Positions 25,008 to 34,550 are shown, counted from the stretch's first letter. The stretch is DNA of 64,000 nt from Moorella thermoacetica (GCF_001267405.1 NZ_CP012369.1:83501-147500); one strand, 5' to 3'. Made by a program: numbers and translations. Notes: generated from the letters alone by a model not told the origin.

Positions 25008-26216
25008 ATGTCCTGGCATGACGAGATAGAAGTTATTACCGTAGCCGATGCCGCCACTGCCGCCAGGTTGATGCAGGAAGTAGGTGCTGACGCGGGAGGG
25101 ATCGACCTGATGCTTCCTAAGGCCTGCTTCTACTGCCTCAAACTCAAGGATGTACCGGCCCGGGCGGCCAATATCCTCAAGCAGGAGATCCTGGCCCGGG
25201 GCGGCGAGGCCGCCATGGCTGCCGGGGTAGCCGGCTGGTCGGTAGATAAGACCGATGTGCTCATTTTCGCCACCCGGCGCCAGCTGGAACTCCTGGTGGC
25301 GAAACTTCCCGTCCAGGGCTTCGGCTTAGATAAACTTGCGGCTGGTATTAAAACTACCCTGGCCAACTGGGAAAGGAACGACGTCCGGAAAATAGGTTGT
25401 CCCCGGGGTCCTCTGGTTTTGGGTAAGAGGACCCTGGTTATGGGCATCGTCAATGTCACCCCGGATTCCTTTTCCGACGGTGGCCAATTCTATGACCCGG
25501 GTGCGGCGGTGGAACACGCCCATCAGCTGGTCGCTGAAGGGGTTGACATTATCGATGTCGGCGGGGAATCCACCCGTCCCGGTCATGAACCGGTGAGTGC
25601 CGCAGAGGAATGGCGGCGCCTGGAGCCCGTCCTGACACGCCTGACCCGGGAAATCAAGGTGCCCATATCGGTAGATACCTATAAAGCCAGTACTGCTCGC
25701 CGGGCACTGGAGATGGGAGTTGACATAATCAATGATATCTGGGGCTTCCGGGCTGACCCGGAAATGGCCCGGGTTTGCGGCCAGTACCAGGCGGCAGTTG
25801 TCCTTATGCATAACCAGGAGGGGACCAGCTACAAGGACCTGATGTTTGACATCCTTACCTTCCTGCGCCAGAGCATCCGAATGGCTGAGGACAACGGCGT
25901 TCCCCCGGAAAAAATTATTGTCGATCCGGGTATCGGTTTTGGAAAGGACCTGGACCAGAACCTGGAGGTGATGGGGCGTCTGGAGGAGTTTAAGGTCCTG
26001 GGGAAACCGGTCCTGCTGGGAACTTCCCGTAAATCAATGATCGGCAGGACCCTGGACCTGCCCGTTGATCAGCGCCTGGAGGGAACGGCAGCCACCGTCG
26101 CCCTGGGTATTGCCCGGGGCGTGGATATCGTTCGCGTCCACGACGTCCGGGCCATGGTGCGGGTAGCCCGGATGACCGACGCTATAGTTCGCCGAAAAAA
26201 GGGCTCTACCCGATGA
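25008..26216 (+). CDS. folP: Dihydropteroate synthase with N-terminal extension
   Basis: FolP condenses p-aminobenzoate with dihydropterin pyrophosphate. The catalytic barrel starts near residue 141 (RTLVMGIVNVTPDSFSDGGQ), with VDIIDVGGESTRPG and the C-terminal VDIVRVHDV. The first 140 residues form an extra alpha/beta domain with no motif I can name. The total is 402 residues, whereas Bacillus FolP has about 285. ATG 25008 follows GGAGGAGGA; an upstream in-frame ATG at 24972 lacks a ribosome-binding site. Folate synthesis here feeds the THF-dependent methyl branch served by fhs. Confidence 0.92.
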   Translation: MSWHDEIEVITVADAATAARLMQEVGADAGGIDLMLPKACFYCLKLKDVPARAANILKQEILARGGEAAMAAGVAGWSVDKTDVLIFATRRQLELLVAKLPVQGFGLDKLAAGIKTTLANWERNDVRKIGCPRGPLVLGKRTLVMGIVNVTPDSFSDGGQFYDPGAAVEHAHQLVAEGVDIIDVGGESTRPGHEPVSAAEEWRRLEPVLTRLTREIKVPISVDTYKASTARRALEMGVDIINDIWGFRADPEMARVCGQYQAAVVLMHNQEGTSYKDLMFDILTFLRQSIRMAEDNGVPPEKIIVDPGIGFGKDLDQNLEVMGRLEEFKVLGKPVLLGTSRKSMIGRTLDLPVDQRLEGTAATVALGIARGVDIVRVHDVRAMVRVARMTDAIVRRKKGSTR

Positions 26217-26328
26217 GCGTAACCCCATGGGTGCTCTTAACAAAAGTTTTACAGTATCCGGGTTGTCGCAGGAAATGCCGGTAAGGTAAAATAGAAGGGT
26301 AATCTGACGAAAAGGGAGAGGCCCCGGC

Positions 26329-26853
26329 ATGAATATCAGGCGCTGGGTGCAGGCGGGGGATTATTACCTTTTCTATTATGTCAACCAGCGATTGCAGTGC
26401 TCTTTCCTGGATCGGGTTATGCCCTTCTTTACCATACTCGGGAGTGCAGCTTTCGCCCTGTTTTTTTCCCTGGCTACAGCCATCCTGGGACGGGAGCAGG
26501 CCCGGGCGGCAGGCTGGCAGGCCTTTTTCGCCCTGACAGGGAGTCACCTCATGGTCCGATTGTTTAAAAACTGGGTAGGTCGCTGCCGCCCTTACCTGGC
26601 CCTGCCCGGGGCCCGTTACCTGGCCAGGCCCTGGCAGGACTACTCTTTCCCATCTGGGCATACTGCGGCCAGCTTCTCTCTGGCTATTATTTTTGCCCTT
26701 AATTTTCCAGCCCTTACCTTGCCTCTGGTAGCCCTCGCCGGGCTGACGGGCATCAGCCGCATGTATGTGGGCATGCACTATCCTACGGATGTCCTGGGAG
26801 GAGCTACCATGGGCGCCCTTTTTGCCTATATAGTTCACTCTTGGCCCTGGTAA
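26329..26853 (+). CDS. PAP2-family membrane phosphatase
   Basis: A 174-residue membrane protein with the PAP2 phosphatase signature: KNWVGRCRPYLAL (K-x6-RP form), YSFPSGHTAASFSL, and SRMYVGMHYPTDVLGG. Such enzymes dephosphorylate undecaprenyl pyrophosphate, phosphatidylglycerophosphate or phosphatidate. The exact substrate cannot be read from the sequence. It lies just before the pst operon but has its own start region. The Pho box begins two bases after its stop codon, so the two are separately controlled. Confidence 0.88.
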   Translation: MNIRRWVQAGDYYLFYYVNQRLQCSFLDRVMPFFTILGSAAFALFFSLATAILGREQARAAGWQAFFALTGSHLMVRLFKNWVGRCRPYLALPGARYLARPWQDYSFPSGHTAASFSLAIIFALNFPALTLPLVALAGLTGISRMYVGMHYPTDVLGGATMGALFAYIVHSWPW

Positions 26854-26907
26854 TTAACCTAAGCTTAACAAAATACTAATAAAACCTTAACAGGGCTGGC
26901 ATATAAT
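26854..26907 (+). promoter_or_regulatory. Pho box (four 11-bp-spaced repeats) and -10 element of pst
   Basis: The hexamers TTAACC (26854), TTAACA (26865), CTAATA (26876) and TTAACA (26887) occur exactly 11 bases apart. A TATAAT (26902-26907) follows ten bases after the last. Bacillus PhoP binds direct TT(A/T/C)ACA repeats with such helical-turn spacing upstream of pst. No good -35 element is present, as expected for an activated promoter. Confidence 0.8.
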
Positions 26908-26949
26908 TTATAATGGTATTAAAGGTCGAATTTTGGCCGAAGATAGGGA

Positions 26950-27885
26950 GTGGGTCTACCGGTGCAGCGCGGTACTGGTACCATGACGGCGACCAGGCGA
27001 AAGCAACTCTACCGGGAATACCTGGGCCATTATTTAACTTTCGCCTGCGCAGCCCTGTTGATTGTCATTACCGTGGCCATCGTTGTTTTTATCGCCCTCC
27101 AGGGACTGGCGACGTTCTTTGCCAATCACATCAATCCCTGGCAATTCCTCTTCAGCACCAAGTGGCAACCGGATCGCCCTCTGAGTGAGGGAGGTCCCCT
27201 GGTCGGTACTCTTGCCTTTACGGTAGGCTCAATTGCCGTCTCCTTGCTGGCGGTCTTAATTGGTGGCCCGCTAAGCATTGTGGCCGCCGTTTTTATGGTC
27301 GAAATCGCTCCGAGGTGGGGGCGAAGAGTGCTGCAACCGGCCGTCGAAATCCTCGCCGGTATCCCCTCGGTAGTCTACGGTTGGATTGGCCTGAGCCTCC
27401 TTGTACCCTTCCTGCGGCGCGAATTGCATACCTTTGGTTTCAGCCTCCTGGCAGGTTGCCTGGTCCTGGCGGTGATGATTATCCCCACCGTCGTCAGCTT
27501 GACCGCCGATAGCCTGCGTTCCCTTTCCAGGGATCTCAAGGAGGCTGCTTATGCTTTGGGCAGCACCCGCTGGCAAACGATCTCCAGGGTCCTTTTACCG
27601 GCGGCCAGGCCGGGCATTATGACCGCCATAGTGCTGGGGCTGGCCAGAGCCTTCGGGGAGGCCCTGGCGGTGCAAATGGTCATTGGTAATACCCGCAGCC
27701 TGCCGACCTCCATATTGTCGCCCATGACCACCCTGACCAGCGCCATAACCATTGATATGGGTTATACGATACCAGGCACGGCCTGGAATAACGCCCTCTG
27801 GTCCATGAGTCTCCTCCTGTTGCTTATTACCTTCGGCTTTATTATCCTTATTCGACTGGTAGGCAAGGGGAGGGTTTACCGGTGA
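26950..27885 (+). CDS. pstC: Phosphate ABC transporter permease PstC
   Basis: This is one of two membrane subunits of the high-affinity phosphate importer. The 311-residue product has about six helices and the permease loop SLRSLSRDLKEAAYALGSTR followed by W. The start is uncertain. GTG 26950 sits close to GGGAG, and ATG 26983 is an alternative. Its stop overlaps the pstA start (GTGA). The periplasmic-binding gene pstS is not next to it, although it normally heads this operon. Confidence 0.92.
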   Translation: MGLPVQRGTGTMTATRRKQLYREYLGHYLTFACAALLIVITVAIVVFIALQGLATFFANHINPWQFLFSTKWQPDRPLSEGGPLVGTLAFTVGSIAVSLLAVLIGGPLSIVAAVFMVEIAPRWGRRVLQPAVEILAGIPSVVYGWIGLSLLVPFLRRELHTFGFSLLAGCLVLAVMIIPTVVSLTADSLRSLSRDLKEAAYALGSTRWQTISRVLLPAARPGIMTAIVLGLARAFGEALAVQMVIGNTRSLPTSILSPMTTLTSAITIDMGYTIPGTAWNNALWSMSLLLLLITFGFIILIRLVGKGRVYR

Positions 27886-28814
27886 AAGCTCGACTGGTGG
27901 ATCACGTGGCAACATTTTTTTTCTGGCTGGGAGCGGGTATTATTTTGGTGTTGCTGGGCGTCCTGGTAGGCTACGTGCTGTTTAAAGGGGGCAAGTGGCT
28001 CGACCTGGCTTTTATTACCCGGCCGCCGGAGAATCTTAAAGCCGGCGGCGGTGTTGGGCCCCAGCTCTTTAATTCCTTTTACCTCCTGGTCTTATCCATG
28101 CTCTTTACCATTCCCCTGGGTGTAGGGGCCGGTATTTACCTGGCGGAATACGCTGGCAGCGGCGACGTAAACCCGGCCCTTGCTCTGCCCCGTAGCAAAA
28201 GGGCGACTAATTACCTGCTGGCGGCATTAAATCTCTCCATCGAGACCCTGGCTTCCCTCCCCTCCATTGTCGTTGGCCTTTTTGGCCTGCTAGTTTTTGT
28301 CGTCAGCACCGGCTGGGGGTACTCCCTGATGGCCGGGGCTCTGGCCCTGACGGTCTTGAATTTACCGGTAATGGTGCGTATCAGCCTGGAAGCGCTTCAA
28401 GCAGTACCCAGGGACCTCAAAGAGGCCAGCCTGGCCCTGGGGGCTTCCCGTTGGGAGACCATCTGGAAGGTAGTTTTGCCGGCCGCCTTCCCGGGGCTGG
28501 TAACGGGCGGGATCATTACCGCCGGCCGGGTTTTCGGCGAGGCCGCTGCCCTTTTGTATACCGCCGGAATGAGTAGCCCGGTCCTGGATTTCAGCGACTG
28601 GAACCCCCTGCATCCCAACTCCCCCTTAAATCCTTTCCGGCCGGCGGCTACCCTGGCAGTTCACATTTGGAAAATCAACTCGGAGGGGTTAATTCCCGAT
28701 GTCAGGCGGGTGGCCGACGGTTCCGCCGCCCTCTTGATTATCGTTGTCTTGGTATTTAATCTATTGGCCCGTTGGCTGGGAAACGTTTTGTACCGGCGCA
28801 TGACGGCCAGTTAG
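27882..28814 (+). CDS. pstA: Phosphate ABC transporter permease PstA
   Basis: Second membrane subunit of the phosphate importer, 310 residues with about six helices. Family signatures are the region SIETLASLPSIVVGLFGLL, the loop AVPRDLKEASLALGASRWET, and GRVFGEAAALLYTAG. GTG 27882 overlaps the pstC stop by four bases. pstB follows 22 bases downstream. Confidence 0.93.
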   Translation: MKARLVDHVATFFFWLGAGIILVLLGVLVGYVLFKGGKWLDLAFITRPPENLKAGGGVGPQLFNSFYLLVLSMLFTIPLGVGAGIYLAEYAGSGDVNPALALPRSKRATNYLLAALNLSIETLASLPSIVVGLFGLLVFVVSTGWGYSLMAGALALTVLNLPVMVRISLEALQAVPRDLKEASLALGASRWETIWKVVLPAAFPGLVTGGIITAGRVFGEAAALLYTAGMSSPVLDFSDWNPLHPNSPLNPFRPAATLAVHIWKINSEGLIPDVRRVADGSAALLIIVVLVFNLLARWLGNVLYRRMTAS

Positions 28815-28836
28815 GCTGTAGGAGGCATGCCAGAGA

Positions 28837-29595
28837 ATGGCGCAACCGAAAATTACCATCAATAATTTAAACTTTTACTATGGTTCCAACAGGGCCTTAA
28901 AGGATGTCAACCTGGAAATACAGGCTCATGCGGTAACAGCCCTTATCGGTCCCTCAGGGTGCGGTAAATCCACTTTCCTGCGGACCCTGAACCGCCTCAA
29001 TGACCTGATTGATGGGGTCCGTATCTCCGGGGAAATTCTCCTGGATGGGCAGAATATCTACGCCCCCGAGGTCGATGTGGTGGCCCTGCGTAAGCGAGTA
29101 GGGATGGTATTCCAGCGTCCCAACCCTTTCCCCATGTCCATCTATGATAATATCGCCTACGGGCCCAGGATTCACGGTATAACCAGTCGCCGGGAACTGG
29201 ATGGGATTGTTGAACGCAGCCTCAAGGCCGCTGCCCTGTGGGACGAAGTGGCCGGCCGTTTGCGCCATTCGGCCCTGGGGTTATCCGGGGGCCAGCAGCA
29301 GCGCCTTTGCATTGCCAGGCTTCTGGCCGTGGAACCGGAAGTCGTCCTGATGGACGAGCCCTCCTCGGCCCTGGATCCCATTTCCACATTAAAGATTGAA
29401 GAACTAATTCATAACTTGAAAGAAAAATACACCATTGTCATTGTGACCCATAACATGCAGCAGGCGGCCCGGGTTTCCGATTATACGGCTTTCTTCCTTA
29501 ACGGGGAAATGGTAGAATACGATGAGACAGAGATCATCTTTACCAAACCCCGGGACAAGCGGACGGAGGATTATATCACCGGGCGCTTCGGTTAA
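28837..29595 (+). CDS. pstB: Phosphate ABC transporter ATPase PstB
   Basis: ATPase of the phosphate importer, 252 residues, the usual length. Walker A is [20 protein letters not shown], the signature is [16 protein letters not shown], and Walker B is [15 protein letters not shown]. The PstB-specific segment [20 protein letters not shown] is present. It lies between pstA and phoU in the standard order. Confidence 0.97.
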   Translation: MAQPKITINNLNFYYGSNRALKDVNLEIQAHAVTALIGPSGCGKSTFLRTLNRLNDLIDGVRISGEILLDGQNIYAPEVDVVALRKRVGMVFQRPNPFPMSIYDNIAYGPRIHGITSRRELDGIVERSLKAAALWDEVAGRLRHSALGLSGGQQQRLCIARLLAVEPEVVLMDEPSSALDPISTLKIEELIHNLKEKYTIVIVTHNMQQAARVSDYTAFFLNGEMVEYDETEIIFTKPRDKRTEDYITGRFG

Positions 29596-29665
29596 CGCTC
29601 CTTTTACATGGGAGCAGTATTTTTTTAAGAATGATAAGTAGTAGAAAGACAGGGAGGTGAGTATA

Positions 29666-30370
29666 ATGGAAGGTAATAAACTTACGGGAGGGCTGGCCAT
29701 GGCCTCGACCACCAGGCAGGGCTTCCAGAATTCCCTGGAAGAGTTACAGCAGAATATCCTGCGGATGGGCAGTATTGTGGAGCAAACCATTGCCAAATCG
29801 GTTGAATGCCTCGCTAAACAGGATGACAAAATGGCGGCCGAAGTAGTTGAGGGGGACGTGGTTGTCGACGACCTGGAACTCCTGATCGAAAACCAGTGTT
29901 TAAAGCTGATTGCCACCCAGCAGCCCATGGCCAAGGATTTACGTAAAATCGCCGCCGGGTTCAAGATCATCACCGACCTGGAACGGATGGCCGACTACTC
30001 GGTGGACATCGCCCGTACGGCCCAGAGGATCCTGGCCACGGGTCAACCGCTGATCAAGCCGTTGATAGATATTCCCCGTATGGCCGAACTGGCCCAGGTG
30101 ATGGTCAAACAATCCCTGGACGCTTACGTGCGCGAAGACACCGAACTGGCCTACAGGGTTGCCCGGGCGGATGATCAGATAGATTCCCTCCACAATCAGG
30201 TTTTCAGGGAGCTACTGGTTTTGATGATGGAAGACCCCAAAACAATCAATCAGGCCACCCATCTCCTTTTTGTCAGCCGTTACTTGGAGCGCATTGCCGA
30301 CCATGCGACCAATATCGCCGAGGATGCCATTTACCTGGTCACGGGCGAACGAAAAGAACTAAATGACTGA
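29666..30370 (+). CDS. phoU: Phosphate signalling protein PhoU
   Basis: PhoU couples phosphate import to PhoR/PhoP signalling. The 234-residue product from ATG 29666 (after GGGAGGTG; GTG 29657 is less likely) contains two copies of the three-helix PhoU repeat. In the first, PMAKDLRKIAAGFKIITDLE is followed by RMADYSV. In the second, ATHLLFVSRYLERIADHATN is followed by IAEDAIYL. It is the last gene of the operon and ends at a bidirectional terminator. Confidence 0.95.
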   Translation: MEGNKLTGGLAMASTTRQGFQNSLEELQQNILRMGSIVEQTIAKSVECLAKQDDKMAAEVVEGDVVVDDLELLIENQCLKLIATQQPMAKDLRKIAAGFKIITDLERMADYSVDIARTAQRILATGQPLIKPLIDIPRMAELAQVMVKQSLDAYVREDTELAYRVARADDQIDSLHNQVFRELLVLMMEDPKTINQATHLLFVSRYLERIADHATNIAEDAIYLVTGERKELND

Positions 30371-30379
30371 AGGGGAAAA

Positions 30380-30408
30380 CCCCGGGGTCTCACGACCCCG
30401 GGGTTTTT
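30380..30408. terminator. Bidirectional terminator between phoU and the MFS gene
   Basis: CCCCGGGGTC/GACCCCGGGG stem with loop TCAC and a T run on the plus side. The minus side has four consecutive T bases, so it can serve both converging genes. It touches the last codon of the MFS gene. Confidence 0.85.
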
Positions 30409-31627
30409 AATGTCCCGGCAGTAATTCCGGCGGGAGCATCTTTTCGGTCTGGATAAAGGCAATAGTCAAAAAGGCAATAATCCCCACCAGCACGGCGGCT
30501 CCGAGGAACAGGGGTAACTTTCCCAGGGTCATGGCCAGGCCGAAGGCCGGGGGCCCAAGGGCGACGCCAAAAAACCGGGCCGAGCCATAAAGACAGGTAA
30601 TACCACCCCGTTCCCTGGCGGAAGCGCTGGTAATCAGGGTATTGACCGCCGGTAGGACAATTCCCGTTCCGAAACCCATGAGGATCATAGCCAGGAAAAA
30701 GATATAAATATTGGCAAAGAAGCCCATGATCACCAGAGCGGCGGCTTCCAGCACCAGGCCGGCAATGATTACGATTTTGAGAAAGTTGCCGGCTGTTTTC
30801 TGTAAGTAACTGCCGGATAAATAGGAAGTCAGGGCCATGGTTCCTACAGGGATGGCAATGAGCAGGCCGATGCGGATGCCTGTGACGCCGTACCTCCCTT
30901 CCAGCAGGTCGGATACATAACTCAAGACCCCGAACAAAATAAAAAGAACAATCATCCCGGCCAGGATACTGGCCATGAGGGAAAGACCTTTCTCCTGGAG
31001 GACCTGCCCCAGGTTATGGAAATAACTATGAAAATCGGTCTTGTTTTTATTCCCCTGTTCAGGTTCCCGGACCAGAAACCATACTGCCAGGCCGATGGGA
31101 ATGGCCAGAATTCCATAGACAAAAAAGGGGGCGAACCACAGCAGCAGGCCCAGGGCTGCGCCGGCAATGGGGCTGACGACCTTACCCAGGCCATTGGCCG
31201 CCTCCAGCAGGCCCAGGGCTTTGGTTCGCTCGTTGCTCTGGAAGATATCACTGGCCAGGGCCATAGCCAGCTGGTAGGTGCCACCGGCGCCGATACCTTG
31301 CAGGATGCGGCTACCCAGGATCAGGTAATAGGGGGAGGCTACCAGCCAGGCGGCCAGGCCGGCCAGGATCCCGCCGGCTCCGTAGATGATGAGGGCCGGG
31401 GCCATGATGGTTTTACGGCCGTAGCAGTCGGACAGAAAGCCGGCAAAAGGGATTACTATCCCGGCCGGCAGGGAGAAGGCCGTGATGAAAAGGCTCACCT
31501 GGACCAGGGTAACATTGAGGCTCGAACGCATCAGGGGTAACAGGGGAACCAGCATCGAGTTACCCAGGACCATAATGAAGGGAACAGTACAGAGGATAGC
31601 AAAGGGTAATTTCATAGATGCTTTCAA
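30407..31627 (-). CDS. MFS transporter
   Basis: A 406-residue protein with 12 predicted hydrophobic helices and the motif-A segment GFLSDCYGRKTIMAPALIIY between helices 2 and 3, with SRILQGIGAGGTYQLAMALA in helix 4. This pattern fits the drug:proton antiporter group (Bcr/EmrB or SMVT-like). The substrate is unknown. The TTG at 31627 lies ten bases after GGAGGA, while ATG 31615 is the alternative. The gene is convergent with phoU. Confidence 0.88.
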   Translation of the reverse strand: MKASMKLPFAILCTVPFIMVLGNSMLVPLLPLMRSSLNVTLVQVSLFITAFSLPAGIVIPFAGFLSDCYGRKTIMAPALIIYGAGGILAGLAAWLVASPYYLILGSRILQGIGAGGTYQLAMALASDIFQSNERTKALGLLEAANGLGKVVSPIAGAALGLLLWFAPFFVYGILAIPIGLAVWFLVREPEQGNKNKTDFHSYFHNLGQVLQEKGLSLMASILAGMIVLFILFGVLSYVSDLLEGRYGVTGIRIGLLIAIPVGTMALTSYLSGSYLQKTAGNFLKIVIIAGLVLEAAALVIMGFFANIYIFFLAMILMGFGTGIVLPAVNTLITSASARERGGITCLYGSARFFGVALGPPAFGLAMTLGKLPLFLGAAVLVGIIAFLTIAFIQTEKMLPPELLPGH

Positions 31628-31701
31628 TTTCGCTCATTCCTCCTTCGGGCCTGCTTCTATTTTGCCCTCCCGCAGCATAAAAGATAACGGGAGGAGATGC
31701 C

Positions 31702-31977
31702 ATGTTTTTCTTTCTACCGGACAAGCATGTCCTGGCCATGGCAGCCATGCGGGTATTATCGAGTTTAATCGAGTTAACGGCGGCCATGCTGATGCTTAAA
31801 TTAAACCAGGTTGAGGCGGCCTTAAAAATAAATGCCACCCTGGCCCTGGTCGGCCCGACGATCATGATGCTGGTTATGGCCCTGGGACTCTGGGGCCTGG
31901 CCGGAAAAATCCACCCCGAAAAGATGTTGGCCATTATCCTGGGAGTCGGTTTGATTTTTTATGGTGTCAGGCATTAA
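31702..31977 (+). CDS. YqhV-family (DUF2619) membrane protein
   Basis: A 91-residue protein with three hydrophobic helices, matching the small YqhV family (LAMAAMRVLSSLIELTAAML, KINATLALVGPTIMMLVMAL). In Bacillus yqhV lies beside the spoIIIA operon, and its role is unknown. Here it stands alone, divergent from the MFS gene, with GGGAGGAGAT before ATG 31702. Confidence 0.75.
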   Translation: MFFFLPDKHVLAMAAMRVLSSLIELTAAMLMLKLNQVEAALKINATLALVGPTIMMLVMALGLWGLAGKIHPEKMLAIILGVGLIFYGVRH

Positions 31978-32104
31978 AGATGGTGGGGGCACAGTCCTCG
32001 GACCTGTGAAAAACTACCGCCCCGCCACCTGTTACCCCTTTCCCGCCGGAGGCATAAAGATAAAAAAGCAGCCAGAAAAAATAATCAAGAAGGGGCGACT
32101 TTAT

Positions 32105-32920
32105 ATGCAGTATAAGGATCAGAGTGCCTGGCGGGATGTCCTGGAGTTTCCCATTGGCGGTCGCCAGCAAAAACCACGCCGGACGGGAAAGACCATGGTC
32201 ATTGACAAGGGCCTGGGCCTGACGGAGTTTAAAGACCTGCTGGAGGTGGCAGCGCCCTATATCGACTTTATTAAGCTCGGCTTTGGCACCTCAGTTTTTT
32301 ACCCGGCGGACATCCTGCGGGAGAAGATCCGCCTGGCTCGTTCCCACGCCGTTGACATTTTCCCCGGCGGCACCTTCTTTGAAGTGGCCGTCCTCCAGGG
32401 CCGCCTGTCCCTCTACCTTCAGACGGCACGGGAGCTGGGGTACACTTTTATTGAAATCTCGGACGGCACTATTGACCTCAGCCGCACCCTGCGGTATGCC
32501 GCCCTGCGCCAGGCCCGGGCTGCTGGCTTTGGCGTCATAACCGAGGTCGGTAAGAAGGACCCGCGGGACGCCCTGAGCGATACCCATATTTTGAGCCAGA
32601 TAGCCATGGATCTGGAGGCCGGGGCCGATTATGTGATCGTTGAAGGCCGGGAGTCCGGCCAGGGGGTGGTAATCTACGACAGCCGCGGCGTCGTTAAAGA
32701 GGACACCCTGGCCTACCTGATCGAGGGCATCGGCGACCTGGACCGGATCATCTGGGAAGCACCCCAGAAACAGCAACAGCAGGTCTTAATCATAAACCTG
32801 GGGGCTAATGTCAACCTGGGTAACGTTCAGCCCGGGGACGTACTGGCCCTGGAAGCCCTGCGGGTAGGCCTCCGGGGAGACACCCTGCGGACGACTCTGG
32901 TGCGGGAGGGAGTCAGTTAA
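32105..32920 (+). CDS. comA: Phosphosulfolactate synthase ComA
   Basis: ComA adds sulfite to phosphoenolpyruvate to make (2R)-phospho-3-sulfolactate. The enzyme is first known from coenzyme M synthesis in methanogens and is also used for sulfolactate in spores. The 271-residue barrel shows GKTMVIDKGLGLTEFKDLLE, YIDFIKLGFGTSVFY, and VITEVGKKDPRD. ATG 32105 follows AAGGGGCG. comB follows 128 bases later. There are no further coenzyme M genes in the window, so the end product is more likely sulfolactate than coenzyme M. Confidence 0.9.
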   Translation: MQYKDQSAWRDVLEFPIGGRQQKPRRTGKTMVIDKGLGLTEFKDLLEVAAPYIDFIKLGFGTSVFYPADILREKIRLARSHAVDIFPGGTFFEVAVLQGRLSLYLQTARELGYTFIEISDGTIDLSRTLRYAALRQARAAGFGVITEVGKKDPRDALSDTHILSQIAMDLEAGADYVIVEGRESGQGVVIYDSRGVVKEDTLAYLIEGIGDLDRIIWEAPQKQQQQVLIINLGANVNLGNVQPGDVLALEALRVGLRGDTLRTTLVREGVS

Positions 32921-33048
32921 GCACAATACTGGACTGCGCGGCTCCGGGAAATATCTCCAGCCTGTGGGAAAGGTAGATACGGCTGGCAGGAATTTAGGCC
33001 TGACGGTGCGAATATATACAGGGCTTGGTGATGATTGGAGGTAAAGAT

Positions 33049-33780
33049 ATGGAGATCGAAGTTTTTACTACCCTGAATGGTATACCTGATGAGACCATAA
33101 ACAGCAAAACCATCATAGTAATCGATGTCCTACGGGCTACGACCACCATCACCGCAGCCCTGGCTGCCGGTTGCCTGGAAATTATCCCCGTCCTGACTCC
33201 AGAAGAAGCCATCGAAATGCGCGAACGGCTGGAAGACGACCGGGTACTCCTGGGCGGTGAACGTAACGCCCTGAAAATACCAGGTTTTGATCTGGGTAAT
33301 TCGCCCCTGGAATATACGGCCGACGTCGTGGCCGGCAAAAGGCTAATCATAACCACCACCAACGGCACCCGGGCCATTCGTCGTGCCGCCAGCGGGCGGC
33401 AGGTTCTCCTGGGAGCCATGATCAACGGTCCGGCGGTAGCCAGGGTTGCCGCCGCCGGCGCCGCGGATATAACAATTATCTGCGCCGGTACGAGGGATCG
33501 CTTTTCCCTGGAGGATTTTTTAACGGCCGGCCTGCTGGTAGATGAACTGGGCAACCAGGGAGATTTTACCCTTCGCGACGGTGCCCGGGTGGCCCGGGAT
33601 TACTACCGTTTGCACCGAGAAGACCCGGAAGCAGCCATGAAAGCCAGCTACCATGGCCAGCTCCTGGCCGGCCTGGGCATGGAGGATGATGTTGAATACT
33701 GTGCCCAGGTGGACATCACGACCATTGTCCCGGTATACAGCAGCGGAATTATCAAAAGTCCGGACCGGGGAACAGAATAG
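33049..33780 (+). CDS. comB: 2-phosphosulfolactate phosphatase ComB
   Basis: ComB removes phosphate from phosphosulfolactate to give sulfolactate. The 243-residue product has the signature IIVIDVLRATTTITAALAAG, LGGERNALKIPGFDLGNSPL and IITTTNGTRAI. ATG 33049 lies five bases after GGAGGTAA. It pairs with comA as a two-gene pathway. Bacillus spores carry large amounts of sulfolactate made by homologous enzymes, which suits a spore former. Confidence 0.92.
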   Translation: MEIEVFTTLNGIPDETINSKTIIVIDVLRATTTITAALAAGCLEIIPVLTPEEAIEMRERLEDDRVLLGGERNALKIPGFDLGNSPLEYTADVVAGKRLIITTTNGTRAIRRAASGRQVLLGAMINGPAVARVAAAGAADITIICAGTRDRFSLEDFLTAGLLVDELGNQGDFTLRDGARVARDYYRLHREDPEAAMKASYHGQLLAGLGMEDDVEYCAQVDITTIVPVYSSGIIKSPDRGTE

Positions 33781-33853
33781 GAGGCCCGGTTCTTGCAACG
33801 AACGCCCCGGCATATAATGGGAATGAATGGCCGGTACAAGGGGCGTTGGCTTC

Positions 33854-34309
33854 ATGAGCGCAGCGACCGTAATTCTTATCCTGCTAATGCTGCTCGGTAT
33901 TCTGGGCCGCTCCAATGTTATTGCGGCGGCGGCTGCCTTTCTTTTATTGCTGCAATTTACCAGCCTGCAAAGGTTTTATCCTATCCTCGAACGCCGGGCC
34001 CTGGAGGCCGGCCTTATTTTTCTGGTGGTTTCGATCCTGGTTCCCTTTGCTTCCGGCCGGGTAGCTCCCCGAGACATGCTCCAATCCTTTGTCTCCTTGC
34101 CGGGGTTAATTGCCATCGCCAGCGGCATCATCGCCACCCATATGAATTGCCAGGGCCTGGAGCTCCTGCAACGCTTCCCCCAGATGATGATCGGTATGGT
34201 TATCGGTTCCATTATTGGGGTGGCCTTTTTTGGCGGTATACCGGTTGGCCCCCTCATGGCCGGGGGTATCGCTGCCCTCCTGGTCCATTTAATGGCCTGG
34301 TTGCGGTGA
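33854..34309 (+). CDS. UPF0756 (DUF441) membrane protein
   Basis: A 151-residue, four-helix membrane protein of the UPF0756/YtwI family. It shows the helix end LLMLLGILGRSNVIAAAAAF, the PFASGRVAPRDM loop, and FFGGIPVGPLMAGGIAALL. Function is unknown. ATG 33854 follows AAGGGGC. A TATAAT (33813-33818) upstream may belong to its promoter, though no well-spaced -35 element is visible. Confidence 0.82.
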   Translation: MSAATVILILLMLLGILGRSNVIAAAAAFLLLLQFTSLQRFYPILERRALEAGLIFLVVSILVPFASGRVAPRDMLQSFVSLPGLIAIASGIIATHMNCQGLELLQRFPQMMIGMVIGSIIGVAFFGGIPVGPLMAGGIAALLVHLMAWLR

Positions 34310-34550
34310 CCGCATAGCCAGGTGCCGGGTGGGCAGACTAAGTAAAAAAGGCAGGTGCAGTAAAACTGGTAAACCGCATCATTATACCTGACTGGCCCCG
34401 GGAAGCCCCGGAGCCCAACAGTGTGCCCCATCCCGAGACCGCGCCGCCGGAGCTGCCCGCCTGGGACGAACCGGTAGCCAATCCCCCCCAGGGGGATTTT
34501 TTAATGGCCAACAGGCGCCGGGTAAACTGGCGAAAAAACGCTTTTACTGC

